Shown: positions 12,901 to 27,830, numbered from the stretch's first letter. The stretch is DNA of 64,000 nt from Paramecium pentaurelia (GCA_905183005.1 CAJJDO010000007.1:1-64000); one strand, 5' to 3'. Notes: generated from the sequence alone by a model not told the origin. Numbers and translations: made by a program.

Positions 12901-15900
12901 TTATTCAAAACCTTTAATAATAAATTAAACTAGAAGGTAATTTATTAAAAAGATAACAAATTTATTCATTATTGAAGAAAAGTTAAGATGAGATTGATGA
13001 TGCTTTAGAAAATATTTCAGATATGTCTGAAAAAATGGACATAAGTCTAATATTTCTTAAGGATGTATCAAAAGATGTAAAGTCAATGAGAATTTAAATT
13101 GATAATTTATAAGATAGTATAAATTAAATAAGTGATGATATTAGGAAACTAAGAGGAAAAAGTTATTATGAATTATTAGAAATTAGAAAATAAAAGATTT
13201 TATAATAATCAAAACGAACAGAAATAGATTCAGTTTATGTATAATTAAATACAATTGAATATGATCCTATCACAGGTAAGAAAATAGAACATGAAAACGA
13301 GTTTATAACCAAATTAATGGTTGATTAATGGAATGATAAAAAAGGAGAGATTAATGAGTTTTTTTGGTAATCAGATACATCTATATTAAAAGATGTTATG
13401 TTACTTTCAGGAAATGCGGGTTCAGGTAAAAGTAAGGCTGCCAGAAAAATTGAAGAATTTCTTTGGAAAGAACAAGGGATTAACTCCAAATGGATTCCAA
13501 TTTTTGTGTCGCTTCCAACTTTGAAGAACCCAAAATATAATTTATTTGAATAAGCATTAGAATCTGAAAATTATTAATTTGACAAATATTAGGTAAGAGA
13601 ATTTAAAGAGGCTATATAACATAAGAAAGAAAAAATAGTATTAATACTTGATAGTTATGATGAAATGAAACAAGATTGTATACAATAAAATTTATTAATA
13701 ACAAATAAATTGTACTAAGAATTAAATTTTGATAAAACAGACTGCTAAATGAAAGTAATATTTACAACAAGAAAAGAAATACTCAATACAGTTGGATATT
13801 AAACTTGGTTTTATGGAGAGAGTCTTCAGACTTTGAAAGAAGTTTAATTACAAAACTTTAATGAATAATAATAAGATGAATATTTGAATTAGTATGTAGA
13901 ATTGAGTGTTAAAAGGAAAATAAAAGAAAGTTATGAATTTGTTAATCAAATCTCTGGATAAAACTTTGATTTGAATGAATTTATTAATATTTGGAATTTG
14001 ATTTCTCCATAAGTTAAAAAATGTATTAAAAAATCTGAGATTAGAGAACTAGAGGGTATCTTTTAAAATAAAGAGGAAGAATTCTTAATTAATATATTAA
14101 AATCTCATTAAACTTTTTAAATATTAAAAGAATAATAAACAACTGGATTACGAAAAGAGTTATAAGCCTTATGGAGTGCAAATAAGTTTAAAACATCTAT
14201 AAAGAGTGTAAAAATTGAAGATCTATTGACTACTCCTTTTATGTTAGAAATTGTTGTATAAGTTTTACCAAACATGACCAAATAATCTTCAGGATCAACT
14301 ATAATTAAAGAGATCTTTATTTAGAATTATATTAAATTTAAGAAATATGCAAGATAATCTATGTATGCAATAGAAAGTTATAAAAATAATTTATTTAATC
14401 AAAATGAACGAAATAGTATGACTAATTTTGAAGATGAATAACACCCTAAAATATAAAATGATGATGAATATCAATCAAAAGTTGATAAAGTAAGAATATA
14501 TGGAATAGTTGATAAACTAGAAAGTGAAAAATTTTTCTAAAATTTTTCAATTGTTAGTTTATTAAATGTTGCTGGGGACACCATCATATTAAATGGTCAA
14601 AAATTTAGAGTAAATACGAATGATTTTAATTACGTTGTAACTGCTTTGTAAATGAAAAGGTTTACTGTATTTGAATTTTATGAAAGTTTTATCAACTATT
14701 ATCATGAATAATAGATTCAAAAATAAAGGGAACTTGGTAAAATATCAAATTATGAAAGCTTTTCATTTGATATTTATTAATTTTCATATTCTCTCGCTAT
14801 TGAGATGACTTTAAGAGAATTATCACAAGTAAGTTATAAATCACAAGGAAAACTTGATTTAAGGAGTAAGTACAAAATCGATTAAGATATAGATGATTGG
14901 TTAAAATAGTATTTTGATGTTGAGGACGAGTACAAAAAACTGATTAGAAGTTGTATCTTATTAAGTGCTAAAGGAAGCACATATTCATTTACTCATAAAT
15001 CGATTTAAGAATTCTATGTAGCAAAAAATATTTTTGAATTGTTGATTTTTTTGGATAATTTTCAATTTGATGATGTCTTGGAGGATAACAATGAGAAATT
15101 AGAGAGAAATAAAAAAATTTTAATTAAATCAGTATTTAATGATCCAAAATTTAATATATCAACCGATAATTTTAAAGGTGTAATCAATTTCATTAGATAA
15201 AAATTAATTACTACTGATAAAATGAATTAAAAATTAATAGATATTGTAAAGCTTTCAAGAATAGGTATATTAAATAGATCAGCATCAAATAGTATTTATT
15301 TATTGTGTTAAATGAATGTTTATTTAGGATCTTAAGATTTTAATAAAATAGAGTTAGCAAATACAAATATATCAGGAGTAAGTTTATTTGATTGCAATTT
15401 AAGTAATTCTGTATTTTCAAATGTTGAAATTAATTCAAGCAATCTAAATTATGCAGATCTATCAAATGTAAAATGGGAAAATGTGATTTGTCAAGAAAAA
15501 CCCTCTTTAAAAGGTCATAATGAAAGAATTTTGGAAGTTTAATTTTCACCAAATGGTCGATATATTGCATCTGCAGGATAGGAAAAAGAAATAAAACTAT
15601 GGAATGCAGAAACATATTAATTCATTTAAGATTTAAAAGGACACGACAATAGTGTTAATACATTATCATTTTCATCTGATTCATCCGTACTTTTTTCAGG
15701 TAGTGATGATAGCATTATAAGAAAATGGGAAATTAAAAATCATTAGTCATAAATTAAAAGTTAAATTGCTTTTAAAATGGATAGTCCAATTTCAAAAGTT
15801 TAAATATCCCAGGATTCTAGAAAATTATATTCTTAAGATAAAGAGGGAAATATCTAAATTTTAAATTTAACAAAAGATGGTCCAATTGAAGAATGTGTAT

Positions 15901-18900
15901 ATAGTGTTTATAATACACCTATTGATTATTTTGCATTACATCCAATGGAATCAAAAGTTGTATTCATATACTAAAATAAAAATATTGATTTAATCAACTA
16001 TTTAACTGAAGAAAGATCAAAGATTATACCAAATCTTCCAGCATTTTCGGAACTAAATGAAATAATAGATTTTGTATTTAGTCATGATGGAAACTATTTT
16101 GCAGTGGCTACTTCTATACGTGTTTTTGTTTGGAATATTTAAGGAAAAGAAATAAAACTAATGTATAGTTTTATTTTTTGTTCAATCTCCTTAAATTCCA
16201 TAATATTTTCTGAAGATAATAAATAATTAATCTTTTCTGAATCTTAATTTATATTTATGAGAGACATAAATGATATATAACATGAAATAAAAGAATGCTT
16301 TGAAATTGAAATATCTCCTAAAGATAATATAGCCGCACTAGTGTACGAAAAGCAAATCTGCTTAATAGATACAATATCATAAAAGCAGATAAGGGAGCCA
16401 GTCATATTTCAGTTTTAACCTAAATTAATAAAATTTTCTAAAGATGGATCAAAATTATCCTTATTTTTAAATGATAAGGAGCTGATTAAACAATTTATAA
16501 TTTTTGATGTGCTTGCACACAGGACCATTTATATTTTACCTTGGGATTCTACGAATTGGTCTAGATATTTATTATCTAATAATTTTGATTTTTTATATGT
16601 CTCATTTGACAACAAACCTAAATTTTGTAGGGAGAGTTCAAGTCATGAGTATCCTCAAAAATAAAACTTAATGGAAAGAATTATAAGAATAGATACAAAT
16701 AAAGTATATAAAAATTAAGAGTATAAAACACTCTGTTTTAATATTGCTCAATTTAGTGTTAATGTTTAAAATTGGACTATTGCTTATACAACATCTGAAG
16801 CTGATTCGATTTCTCTCTATGATTTAAATAAGGCTTAGAAAATTTAGGGGATACTTGAAAACTAAAATAAAATAATTTAAGACTTTTTGTTTTCACCAAC
16901 TTCAAATAAACTAGCAGTTGTATACTAGGGAGAATTATTATTTTGGTGTTTAGATTCAAAACCTTTTAAAATATTAGAAAAAAAAATAACTTTGGATAAA
17001 ATAAATCTTAAATCTATTAATTTTTCTCCAGATGGTTCTTAAATAGCTTTGGTATATCAAGATTACTTTCAAATCTATGGTGTATCAACTTGTGAATTAA
17101 TTTAGTAGTATCAATTTAGTTCAAATGGTTATGTAGAATTTTCATAAAATAATGATTAGATTGGTTTCTCCAAATAGAATGGTAAAGAAATTTTGATTTA
17201 AAATAACAATGAGGATTAATTATAAGAATTACCACAAGTTCATAAGGAAATTATTAAGAAAATAATTTTTACTCGTGATAACAAATCAATTATTTCGGTG
17301 AGTCTAAATGAAATTATTTTATGGGATCTATAAAATTATTAGATCAAAGAAAATAAGAATTCTTATTTGAAATACTTTACATTTATCACTTTTTCCCATA
17401 CTACTAATTTAATTGCATTACATGAAGGTGGTGATGTAGAGTTATGGAGATATTCAGATAACACTTTGAATTTTATTGGATCTAATTTATTTGAATTACC
17501 AATTTTAAAATTAAGTATTATAAATAATGATTAACAAATTTTGATATTATAATCAAATTAGTAGTCACTGTTATGTGATCTAGATTGTTTTTAGTTTTCA
17601 TATATATTTGGATAAAGTTTCGATTGTGGTGCAATATCATCGAATGGTTTAATTGCTTTATCAATAAGATTGAATGTTGCTATATTTAATAATGAATTTG
17701 AAAAAATAGAATTGTCTAATAAATAGAAATTTTGGCCGCAATATTTATAATTTTTTGAGTATAAATAGGATTTATTGTTAATAGGTGAATCGCAAAATAT
17801 AAATATTTGGGATTATTAATAAGATATTGTAATTTCAAAAATAGATTGGCGTAGGAGGAATTTTAGATATAATATTTCATAATTATATTTAAAGGATGAG
17901 ATATTAATTTCTTATCATGAAACGTTTGTAAAGATATGGAATATAAGAGACCTATAAAATATTAAATTATGTGGTTATCATGAAAACTTGAAATATCTTT
18001 CTATTTAGGAAAATGGAGAATGTGGAGTTGGGTTATAAATAATATAAGATAAAACATTTCTATAACCAATAATAATCAGAGATATTTTTAATATCAGTTT
18101 TTCATTTCCATGTAAATCAGATTAAACTATTAAGAAAATTCTAGTCTCGAATTAAAAAAATTATTTTCTTATTTTAACTCATCAATAAAAACTCTTTCTC
18201 TGGTTAAAGTTAACACAATAATTACATGAATTTATAGGAAATGCCGTAAATGTGGCTATTTGTTAAGATAACAACTACATAGCAGTTTTAACAGAATCAA
18301 AACTTTAATTAGTAGAATTCGTAAATGATAATTTTAAAGATTATGATACTTTTGATTTTTATAACAAAATTGAAAATTGCGTAATGAAATTTACAAATGA
18401 TGGGCAAGGATTATCATTAAGTACATATTAAATGACCAGAATATTTTCAATAACAATAAAACAAAAATTTATTTGCAGAGAGATGTATTATAATTTTGAT
18501 AAACCTGAAAAGTTTTGGAATTAGAAGTAAAGTCATTATTATGATGATTTTGAAAAACCTACTTTAAAATAAAGTTAGACATAGCTATTTTAAAAATAAG
18601 GAAGTAAATAATAACTTCTTGCTATATTGAATTATGAGAAAAAATAATTTAGAATTGTTGACCCTTCAAAATCGAAATAAATTTTACTTTTAAAAAGTAA
18701 AATATCAAATAAAAATTTTTTCTAATTAAGTCTTGATGAAGAATTAGTTTGCTTTGTTCATAATTCTAGTAATATTTATATTCTAGAAAATTAAAATTTA
18801 ATATTAAAACATATAGTTAAACTTAACTATATTCATTTTTAGAAATTAATTGGTAGAGATTCTATACTTGTTTATGGTAGTTCTTAGGCTGTTGAATAAG

Positions 18901-21900
18901 GTTAGTAAAGTATCTTTCAAATTTCGCTACTTGATTTTTCCCAAATTCAAATATGCACAATGTATGAATGTACATCAATGATTTATTTGCCTTTATAGTA
19001 ATTTTTTGCTATAAGTACAAAATCAAATTAAATAACCTTTTGGGATATAAAAGCTAAAAAGAATGTTGGAACACTAAAAGGACACTTAAAAACAATTAAT
19101 TGTATGACGGCTTCATCAGATGGTAGTGTTCTTGCATCTGCAAGTGATGATAAACTCATAAAACTTTGGAATATTAATTAGAATGAATCTTCAGATGTTC
19201 AACAAGCTCACTAATATTCAATTAGTGCATTAGCATTTTCTAAAGATGGTTTTTTAATTGCAACAGGAAGTTTAAAGGGCTTAGAATCTGATGTGCCAAT
19301 ACTAATATGGGATCTTTAAAACAAAAATCTAATTACTAAATTATAAGGACATAGAAATTCTGTTAATTGTTTGGAATTCTTTGATAGTTCAAAATATTTA
19401 GCTTCAGGATGTGAAGATGGAATTATAATATTTTGGAATGTTGAATACCCTTAAGCAATAAAAATATATTAGGTGATTAATGATTTAAATTTCCCTATCA
19501 ACACTATAAGTTTTTCTTCTATAGAATAAAATTTTATTACACTTTTTGATTTCAATAAAGTTTAGAAATGGAACTTAGATAAATTATAATCGGAAGACTA
19601 TATTCTAAATATAAATGTAAATTCAAAATAATACAGCTTTATTTCAAATGATTAATTTATTTATTTTGATAAAGACAAAATGTAATTCAATATAGTAAAT
19701 TTATAAACGAAGAAAAAAGAAACTATTTTAGAAAATTAGGGATATATATTCTAAATAGAAGCTTCCGAAAATAGTAGTCAAATTTTGTGTTTGGACAATT
19801 AGGGGAGGTTATTTACTTTATAAAAAGATTAGGAGAATATATGGTTTCTTGAGTCAATTCCTGCTTTATGCGCTTAAAATATTTAAATTTCTCCTGATAG
19901 CAAATTTTTACTTTAACAATGCGATATTTCAACTTACTAAGATAAAATGAATTAACAAAAAAGACTCAAAATCTTAATTCATAATTTGTAAAAATTGAGA
20001 AATTAAAAGAAAAACTTAGTGTTTAATTTAGAACCTGGAATGAGGGAGACATATATTTCATCTGATTTTGCTCAAATTGCAATAATTAAATAAATTGATT
20101 CAACTACTGAGATAGAATACTATGAATTGAAAAATTCTTATTTAAAAGATAAATATCAAGGATTAGATAATCTGCTTATGCTTTAAATATCAAATGATAA
20201 GAAATATTTAGCCTGTTATTATAAAATTAATGAATAAGATGGAATTAATATTTGGGAAATTAATGATCCAACAAAAAAGGTAGAATTAGAAGTTAAAGAT
20301 ACTGGATTAGAAAAATTTCAATTTTCTGCTGAAGATTCAAATAAAATATATGCTTTGTATTCAGATGGAATAGTAAGACATTGGAATGTTTGTACAAAAG
20401 AGGTTAAAGAAGTCTTTTAAATTCCTTATAATATTAACATTGCTATTGCTACATTTTCAAAAAGTCTTAAATTCTTAGTTTACTATGTTAAAACCCAATA
20501 TACTTAGAATATAGTTCTGTGGAATTTTGAAAAGTAAGAAGAAACGGAATTTTCTGTTGATGATGAAGCTTAGATATTAGTTTTTAGTTAGAAGGAGGAT
20601 ATGTTTGCTGCTGGTTTGGAAAAATGTATCATTATTTTTAAAAATGAAAAATAATCTACAGTCTCTTTTCTCAATGTTTATTCAAATTACTATTATTGTT
20701 CAATAAATTTTCTGTGCTTCTCACATAACGATGAATATATCATAATTCATATGGAAGGTTTAGTCTAGATTTACTAAATAGATAAATAATTTAATATTTA
20801 ACTCCAATTATTTTGGAGTGTAAACATTTCATAAATTCTATTTTTTGATTTTGTTGAAATGAAATTTTTGATTGTACTTGAATATCAAAGATAAATCACA
20901 ATATTTGAGCTTGAACCATCAATTCTCATAAATAATGATTTATTTGTCAATAATCAAGAATTATAAGATGAGTAAATAATTTGTTTCTCTCCTGATAGTA
21001 AATACTGGGCAAGCTTGACTCCTACTCTTTAAATCTAAGATTTAAGTAATCCCATAATAATTCATTAATTCAAAAGTTTTAAAGGAAACTTGATTTCATT
21101 TTTATCACAAGATATTTTAGTAATTGCCGAAAAGAATAGATTATAATTAATTAATATCAGTTAAATAGATAAGATATAACTTATTAATAATATTGATTTA
21201 TAATTTAATATAACTCGTATAGTCTTCAATTCCAATTATTCAATTATATAATTTATGATTGATGGCTTAAATTATGCTGATATAGGTCAAATTAAAAATT
21301 TGAAAGAATATTAATCCAAAGCCATTTATAATATAAAAAGATAAAATATTATTTTAAATAATGGAAATTATTTTGCGATAAAGAATTAATAGAATAATAT
21401 TTTAATAAAAAATATTGATCAAATTCTTAAGGAAGGTGTTATTTACCTAGAATAAGACATAAAAAAAGATGATATAGCTTATTCAAATGATGGTAACTCG
21501 ATTATTTTGTGTTTATCTTATAATATTCAAGTTTTAGATCCTAAAAGTTTAGCAGTTTAAAATATAATAAAAATAGACACAAATTTATTTCACTTTTAAT
21601 ATTCATAAAATTAGAAATATCTTGCATTAATGAATTAAAATATTGTTAATATCTATTAAACGTAGAATCTATAAGATATGAAATTATTTTTTACTATTAA
21701 GGAAAGTGAATATTCGATTAAATGCATAGCTTTATCCCCAAAAGGCGACTTCTTACTTATATATAATAAAGAAGATTTTACAAATTCAATTAGATTATGG
21801 AAGGTGGAATAAAAAGAATAAATTTGTAATTATAATAAACTAGATGATGAAGTACTTGTTCTTAAATTTTATCCTGATGGAATTAATTTTGCTGCAGGTT

Positions 21901-22115
21901 TATCTGACGGATCAGTTAATTTATATTCAATAGATATAACATTAACAAACTACTATAAAAATTAGAAGATAAAATCACCATACGCTATAGTCTGTTTTTA
22001 ATCATTTGCCAAATAATCTTTATTATTAGCCCAAGAGTGTATTTTAGAGGAAAGTAGAATATCAGAAAAAAATTCAATTATAGAATTATTCATTTAGAAA
22101 TCAGTCAAGAATTGA
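9988..22115 (+). CDS. Giant NACHT NTPase with WD40/beta-propeller C-terminus (STAND/NLR-type)
   Basis: This is a protein of about 4,032 residues from ATG 9988 to TGA 22113-22115. One intron is inferred from a frame change; the best candidate is 29 nt at 12291-12319. Residues 1-1100 are Gln/Asn/Lys-rich and coiled-coil-like. The NACHT domain has Walker A GNAGSGKSKAARK near residue 1130, with Walker B IVLILDSYDEM near 1208. Next come a pentapeptide-like stretch (IELANTNISGVSLFDCNL) near 1770-1820 and then some 2,200 residues of beta-propeller. Clear WD units include LKGHNERILEVQFSPNGRYI, ASASDDKLIKLWNI and LQGHRNSVNCLEF; many others are degenerate. Family members elsewhere are sensors that oligomerise on ligand binding; the role here is unknown. 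It is a divergent paralogue of the gene at 703-6566. The TGA-free length of over 9.7 kb is the strongest evidence for the genetic code used. Confidence 0.9.
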
Positions 22116-22207
22116 GATATTAAATATCATTATAAAATTTAATAATCATCATCAATAATAAAAATATTTTATCATACTGATAATGTAAATTTTAATATAA
22201 AATGAAA

Positions 22208-23093
22208 TCATATGAAATCAAAATTGCATCTAAACTTCAAAAATGATGCAAAACTAGTTTAATTTCTACAGTTTGTGTCTTTAGCCTTTAGATAAACAAC
22301 GCATCCTAAATAATCGACATTTATTAAAAATAATAATATAATTTTATCATTTTTATGCATAAATGAATTTAGAAGAATTATAGTTATTAAATTTAAAAAC
22401 TTAAAAATTTTTTAGTCAAATTGCAAGCAGCTTATGAAATATTTTCCTTTAAAGTTCTAATACAATTAGGAAAATAATTAATTTATTAGAGCATTAGTAT
22501 TTAAATTACTGCAGAGAAAAAATCTAAATACTCTTGATTCCACTCTTCTAAACATTTTCCTACAGATCTTACACTTGATTAACAACTATTTGTATTTACA
22601 TTAAAATGAATTTAAGATTTCCAACTAGTCTTTATACGGAATTTTTTTCCTTTTGATACACATTTTAATATTTATTAAAGATATAATCAGATTTTATTGT
22701 ATCCGTATTGAACATAAAATTTATTATCTTCTGCTTATGCACTTAGAACCCAATAATTTCACCTCTTCTATTTCAATCTGATACTTTATAATAGAAGTAA
22801 GCAGCATCTTTTCCTACGTACTTTGTACGCAGATCTGAGAGGATTAACACACTCTTGATATCCCAAAGAAATATTTGCATGATTTCTAAACAATAGTAAT
22901 CTCTATATAAACCAGAGCTTGTTTATATTTTTTTTTTTTTAAAAATAAAGTCTTTGAGTTGATGTATTTCTTAGATTAGTACAGGTATTTACATCATGGA
23001 TATAAAAGGAAGATATGGTTTAACAATCTCTAATTGTAGTTTTGACATAAGCTTAGTATCCTCCAATACCAGTACATAAGCGATATTTTAAGC
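22208..23093 (-). CDS. Possible C-terminal part of an unresolved Cys-containing protein
   Basis: This is a minus-strand frame of about 295 codons without TGA, ending at 22208. It reads with Cys, Tyr and Thr-rich stretches such as RLCTGIGGYQAYVKTTIRDC and ends FLKFRCNFDFI. This length is uncommon by chance in this composition. The frame is closed upstream by TGA near 23094, so an intron or further exons would be needed. I do not recognise a family. Confidence 0.35.
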
Positions 23094-26000
23094 ATCAACT
23101 AAGCCTAAAATTAGTAGATAAATTAAATAGAAATTTACATTAATAAAAAATATTGATATTCCATAATTGCTTTTGATTAAAAAGAACAGATCTTGTATTC
23201 AATTTGAATAAAAAGATTAATAAAATTATTGATTTGCAATAATGGATGCAGGATAATTTAATAAAAATTATCATTTAAATAGAAAAGTTCTGAGGTATTA
23301 GAATACTTTTTATATGCTCAAATGTTCATACAAAGTAGAATGGACAGAGTTGAATAAGGAAAAATCACTTTAATTTTGCTAAGCTAACTTTTATTCAATT
23401 TAATTTTTATTATTGTTTTGAATTATAATAAATACAATAACTTGAAATAGTAATAATAGGATAAGATTTAAGGCATTTTTTACTTATAACAATGACATTT
23501 AAAACCTATTAAATAAATGAAATTTAAAATATGTTTTATCAAAAAATTAAATGATTATAATAAAAAAAACAACTTAAAATATTAAATTTTTAATAGATTT
23601 CCTTTCCACTCTGTACTCCGATAACCAGAATAAATAATGCGTTAACAAAAAAAATTTAAATCGTATTAATAATATTTATGTACTCCAAAAGTTATGGATA
23701 CCCTTTGTGTTTACAAATAATAGAAAAGTTATTATTGTCGACGAACTAGAGTATGTTTTCTGATTCTACTGTCAAATGATTGAAAACATAAAAGTTCTTT
23801 CATTTACTTTTATCCTTATATTAAAAAATAATTATCAAAATTCAATTTTATTCAAAGACATCTCTACTTATATGATCATAGATTATAAATAATATCATCA
23901 ATATCTTTTTTGCTAATACTATTAAAAATCGATGAATTGTATATTGAAAATTAGCAGAATTAATGCTGTTGACTTATTCATATATTTCATAAGACTATAA
24001 TTTTTTCAATAAGGTTGAGCTATGGCTAGTATGAGTATGATAACTAAGTTACTATTATGATAATGCTCTTTTAAAACCTTTATTAAGTCTAATAGATGTT
24101 GTGCATAAAGATAAGAATTTAAATTGCTTTAGACTACTTGATACAATGAAGCCTTCTTGTCCTATAACAACAACATTTCCAATGTTTCCAACATAATTTT
24201 AGGTTACTGTAAATTTATACTTTCTTTTTATTTAACAACCTGTTATCAGCATTTGTTTTTCTTAACCTTCAATAATATTAAATGATCAATGCATTAAAAT
24301 TGTTTTTATATAGAAAAATATAATCATTGATTTTTTTCCTGAATATTGGATTTTCTTATTGAGACAAATTATGAGGTTAATTTATATTCAATTAAGAACT
24401 TTAATACTCTCTAATTTTTTGCTCAATTTTTTTCTACTCTATTTTTTTAAATCATTTTCGTTTAATTTCTTGTAGTTTTAGCATAGAAATTCTGTATTTC
24501 CTTTTCTCTACTTATAAGTGTGCTGTTTTAAAAAATTGATTTATTTGTTGTGACCAAGGAAGGTATCCAAAGATTTTAAGTTTCTAACTATTATTAAATA
24601 AAAAATAAAATAAATCATATTCAGTAATTCCAAGCACCTCATCTGAATCCTCAAATTTAAAAAAATTGCACATTCTTTATTTAAAGTGTAAAGCACTTTA
24701 AATAGCCACTTATTATCTGGTAATATTTTTAAGGGTGAATCCTCAGTCTATTTTGTAATGTGAACGCTTTCTTTATCTCATATAACAGCTTTATTTTGTT
24801 CACTTTAAAAACAATTATCCTATTTTCACATTATCCTTTGCTATCCTGAAACATTTTCCTAGTGCAAAATTCAACAAGTATTCACAGGTTACTACTGACA
24901 AAGTAACATCAAGGATATAGTAATTTTTAGTACTAATGGGGCGTGCATTCCTTCAACAACATAATTTACTACTTCGAATGATATCGCCATGTGATTATAT
25001 ATATAATGAAGGTTTATAAATATAATATCAGAAATAAACGTGAATGCTAAAGGTCTACTAAATACCATTTTAATACAAATAAATTTTTTAATAAAAAAAA
25101 TGAATTAAACCTTGAAAAATTTTTTCTTAATATTACAATAAATGATGTGATAATATAATATTGATTTTTTTTTGAAAAATAAATTCAAATTTTTAAATTA
25201 AATAAAATAATTTATATTTTAGTTTAATCATCAATTTTTAATTGAATTGGTTCATATTCTTGTTGGTCAATTATAAATCTTTAACTATTTTAAATTAATA
25301 TTTTGATGATCTAACGATTTAATAAAAATATGCAAATATTTGCAAAAGATTAAAATTAATTAAAGGTAAATAAATTTTCAGTCTAAATAATTTTTTCAAA
25401 GTTAAATATGTGTTCATTATAGTTTCCCTTTCCCAAAAATCTAGGAAATATTTCACAATGCTTTCAGACTGATTCCAGGAATGAGAAATCATTTGAACAT
25501 CAGAATTTTATAAATTGAAGTGTAACTATTGCCTGATGAATCATATTTCTTATTTTGAAATGAAAATGTAAATTAACATCTCAGTGCATTTAGGTTATTA
25601 ATCAATAAGTATTAACTAAATAAATTTCATTTTAATCAAATTCTTAACTTTGAGATTATTTGAGCTCATTTCATGTTATTGAACTTATTACCTTTTTATC
25701 TCATAGTATAATATGTGGAATTAAACGCCTAATATTTGGAATTCAAAGCTTCAATAATATTTTTAATAATAAATATAATTGAATGAAACGTTACAAAAAA
25801 ACATCAATTTTATTACTCAATTCAAAATATTATAAAATTTGGATTCCATTGAACTAGAGGAGAGTATAAGTAAATATCAATCTTATTCTAATTCAATAGC
25901 AAATGTGCACATATTATCAATCTATCAATGAGCAGCAATAATATTTTGAACACTCCACATTATCAGAAGTCAATTCCATTTAAGGTTCAGTGAAAGTCAT

Positions 26001-26354
26001 TATTATGGATTTGATTTAAAAGGTTGCTAATATTAAAACTAAAACCCAATTGACTTATTATTTATAGACATAAAATTTTCTAAGTTAAATACAAAATTAA
26101 AAATTGATAAGCAATCTTATTAATTATTTTCCTTTATACACTTTGAATTATATTTAAGCTTTAATTATTTTCTATATCAATAAGGAGAATTTTGGCCCTT
26201 TAATTTTTGCTATCTAATTCAGTTGTATATTTTAATGCACTAAATAAGGGTAATTATTCAAGCATTTTTCTTTTTTTAATAAATACTCTGGATTTTCTTC
26301 TTAAATTTCAATTTGATACACAAATAATTTATATATTAACAACAAAATAAATAA
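23094..26354. other. Unresolved region with broken coding-like segments
   Basis: Coding-like fragments occur on the minus strand, for example around 24400-24700 (FEDSDEVLGITEYDLFYF) and the ATG at 24990. A plus-strand segment begins at the ATG near 23243 (MDAGQFNKNYHLNRK), and another lies near 25850-25930 (SIELEESISKYQSYSN). Frames change too often for me to build a model. It could be intron-rich, decayed, or partly non-coding; 25000-25400 shows nothing. Confidence 0.35.
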
Positions 26355-27651
26355 TCATATTCTAGGAATTAAATCGTCTTTCTCTTTTGTTTTGCCTTCT
26401 TTCAATATATAGCGATTATAAACCATAAATGAAATAAGCGCCAATGAAGTTGTTATATAAAGATAAGAAAAGTCATAAGTTAAAGGTTTTTTATTAAAAA
26501 ATGCCCACCAAATGGAGGATAATCCAAATCCAATACTTTAGCATAGATTGAAACCAGCAAAAGCATGTATTTTAGTTGAGATTTATTTTGTTATTATTAT
26601 TAATGCTAAAGATGAAATCGAACTATCTGAATATCCAATTAAAGCACATCCAAATAATATTAGCATAAAACTTTATTTTATAATTCCAAATTAGGATAAC
26701 AAGATTCCAATAAAGTTTATTAAAAAACTAAAATATAACACATTATTTTCTTTAAACTTCTCACTTAACTTGCCAGCTGTGACCCCTCCAACAACTTAAC
26801 CAATCCCAGTGATTAAGAAAGTTAAAAAGATTTTATTATATAATTCTGAATCTTAAAATCCTAAATTTTCTACAAGAACAGGCACAAATAAATAAATAAC
26901 TGAATTCATCAACCCAGCAAAAATAAGAACTCCTAGGAATAATAAATATTTCCTATAAGTAATTTCTTTGTATAAACATAGGAATTAATATTTAACTTCT
27001 TTTACAACAGATCGGTTTTCTTTTGATGGCTCTATTTTATTGTCTTTTATACAAAAAAATAGAGCTTGCAAAACAATTGAGATTACAACAATTATGACAT
27101 AAAAAGTAAATAAATTATAATATTGGTTTAAATAATAGCCTATATATATTAAGTTGTATACCAATTATATTTGATAAAATATTCGACATACTAGTAAAAG
27201 AAAAGCTTATTCCAAAAAATAATTCCCTATTTGAGTTGTTGCACATAAAATTTATGTAAGCAACGAAAGAAACATAAAAGACTGTTTGGAGAACACCAGC
27301 AATCAATGATGAAATCACTGTGATAGTTTCAACTAAGGAAACTGAGCATGAATATTAGCATCCTGCTACTAATAATCCTCCTACCAGAAAAATATTTAAG
27401 TTAAATGAACTAATTATAAATATTTTTTTGAAGCTAATGGATTCTATTATTTTATCAACAACAAGCAGCATCAACGGTCCAAATAGATAATTACAAACAT
27501 ATTATACTGAAGCTAAGGTATTAAAACCAAAATCCGAATACATTGTATACAATATATTTTTTCCTGCACTTGTGAAGCTTAATAAAAGCATGATTATCGT
27601 GTCAAAGTATACCATCCAAAGAAAACCATTAAAATACTCTGATTTTTTCAT
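26355..27651 (-). CDS. MFS-type membrane transporter, UNC-93-like
   Basis: A 424-residue polytopic membrane protein from ATG 27651 to TGA 26355, with one 22-nt intron (27140-27161, starting GTATAC, ending ATATAG). The sum closes at 425 codons. About 11-12 hydrophobic segments are split by a charged central loop (CIKDNKIEPSKENRSVVKEV), the usual two-halves layout of the major facilitator superfamily. The N-terminal segment FLWMVYFDTIIMLLLSFTSA and the Gly-rich ITGIGQVVGGVTAGKLSEKF resemble UNC-93-like members. The substrate is unknown. UNC-93-like assignment is by general resemblance only. Confidence 0.75.
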
Positions 27652-27830
27652 TCAAATATAATTTTTAATGAAATAAAATTATTTGTGATGATGTAATCAT
27701 CATTAAAAAATGGAGTCAATTCTCAATTTTTATTTACAGAAATTCTAAAATTTTGCAATAGATATTACAAAATTTATATAAATTTAGAATTTATTTTTAA
27801 TTCAAAAACCTCAAAGTAATTTTATACAAA

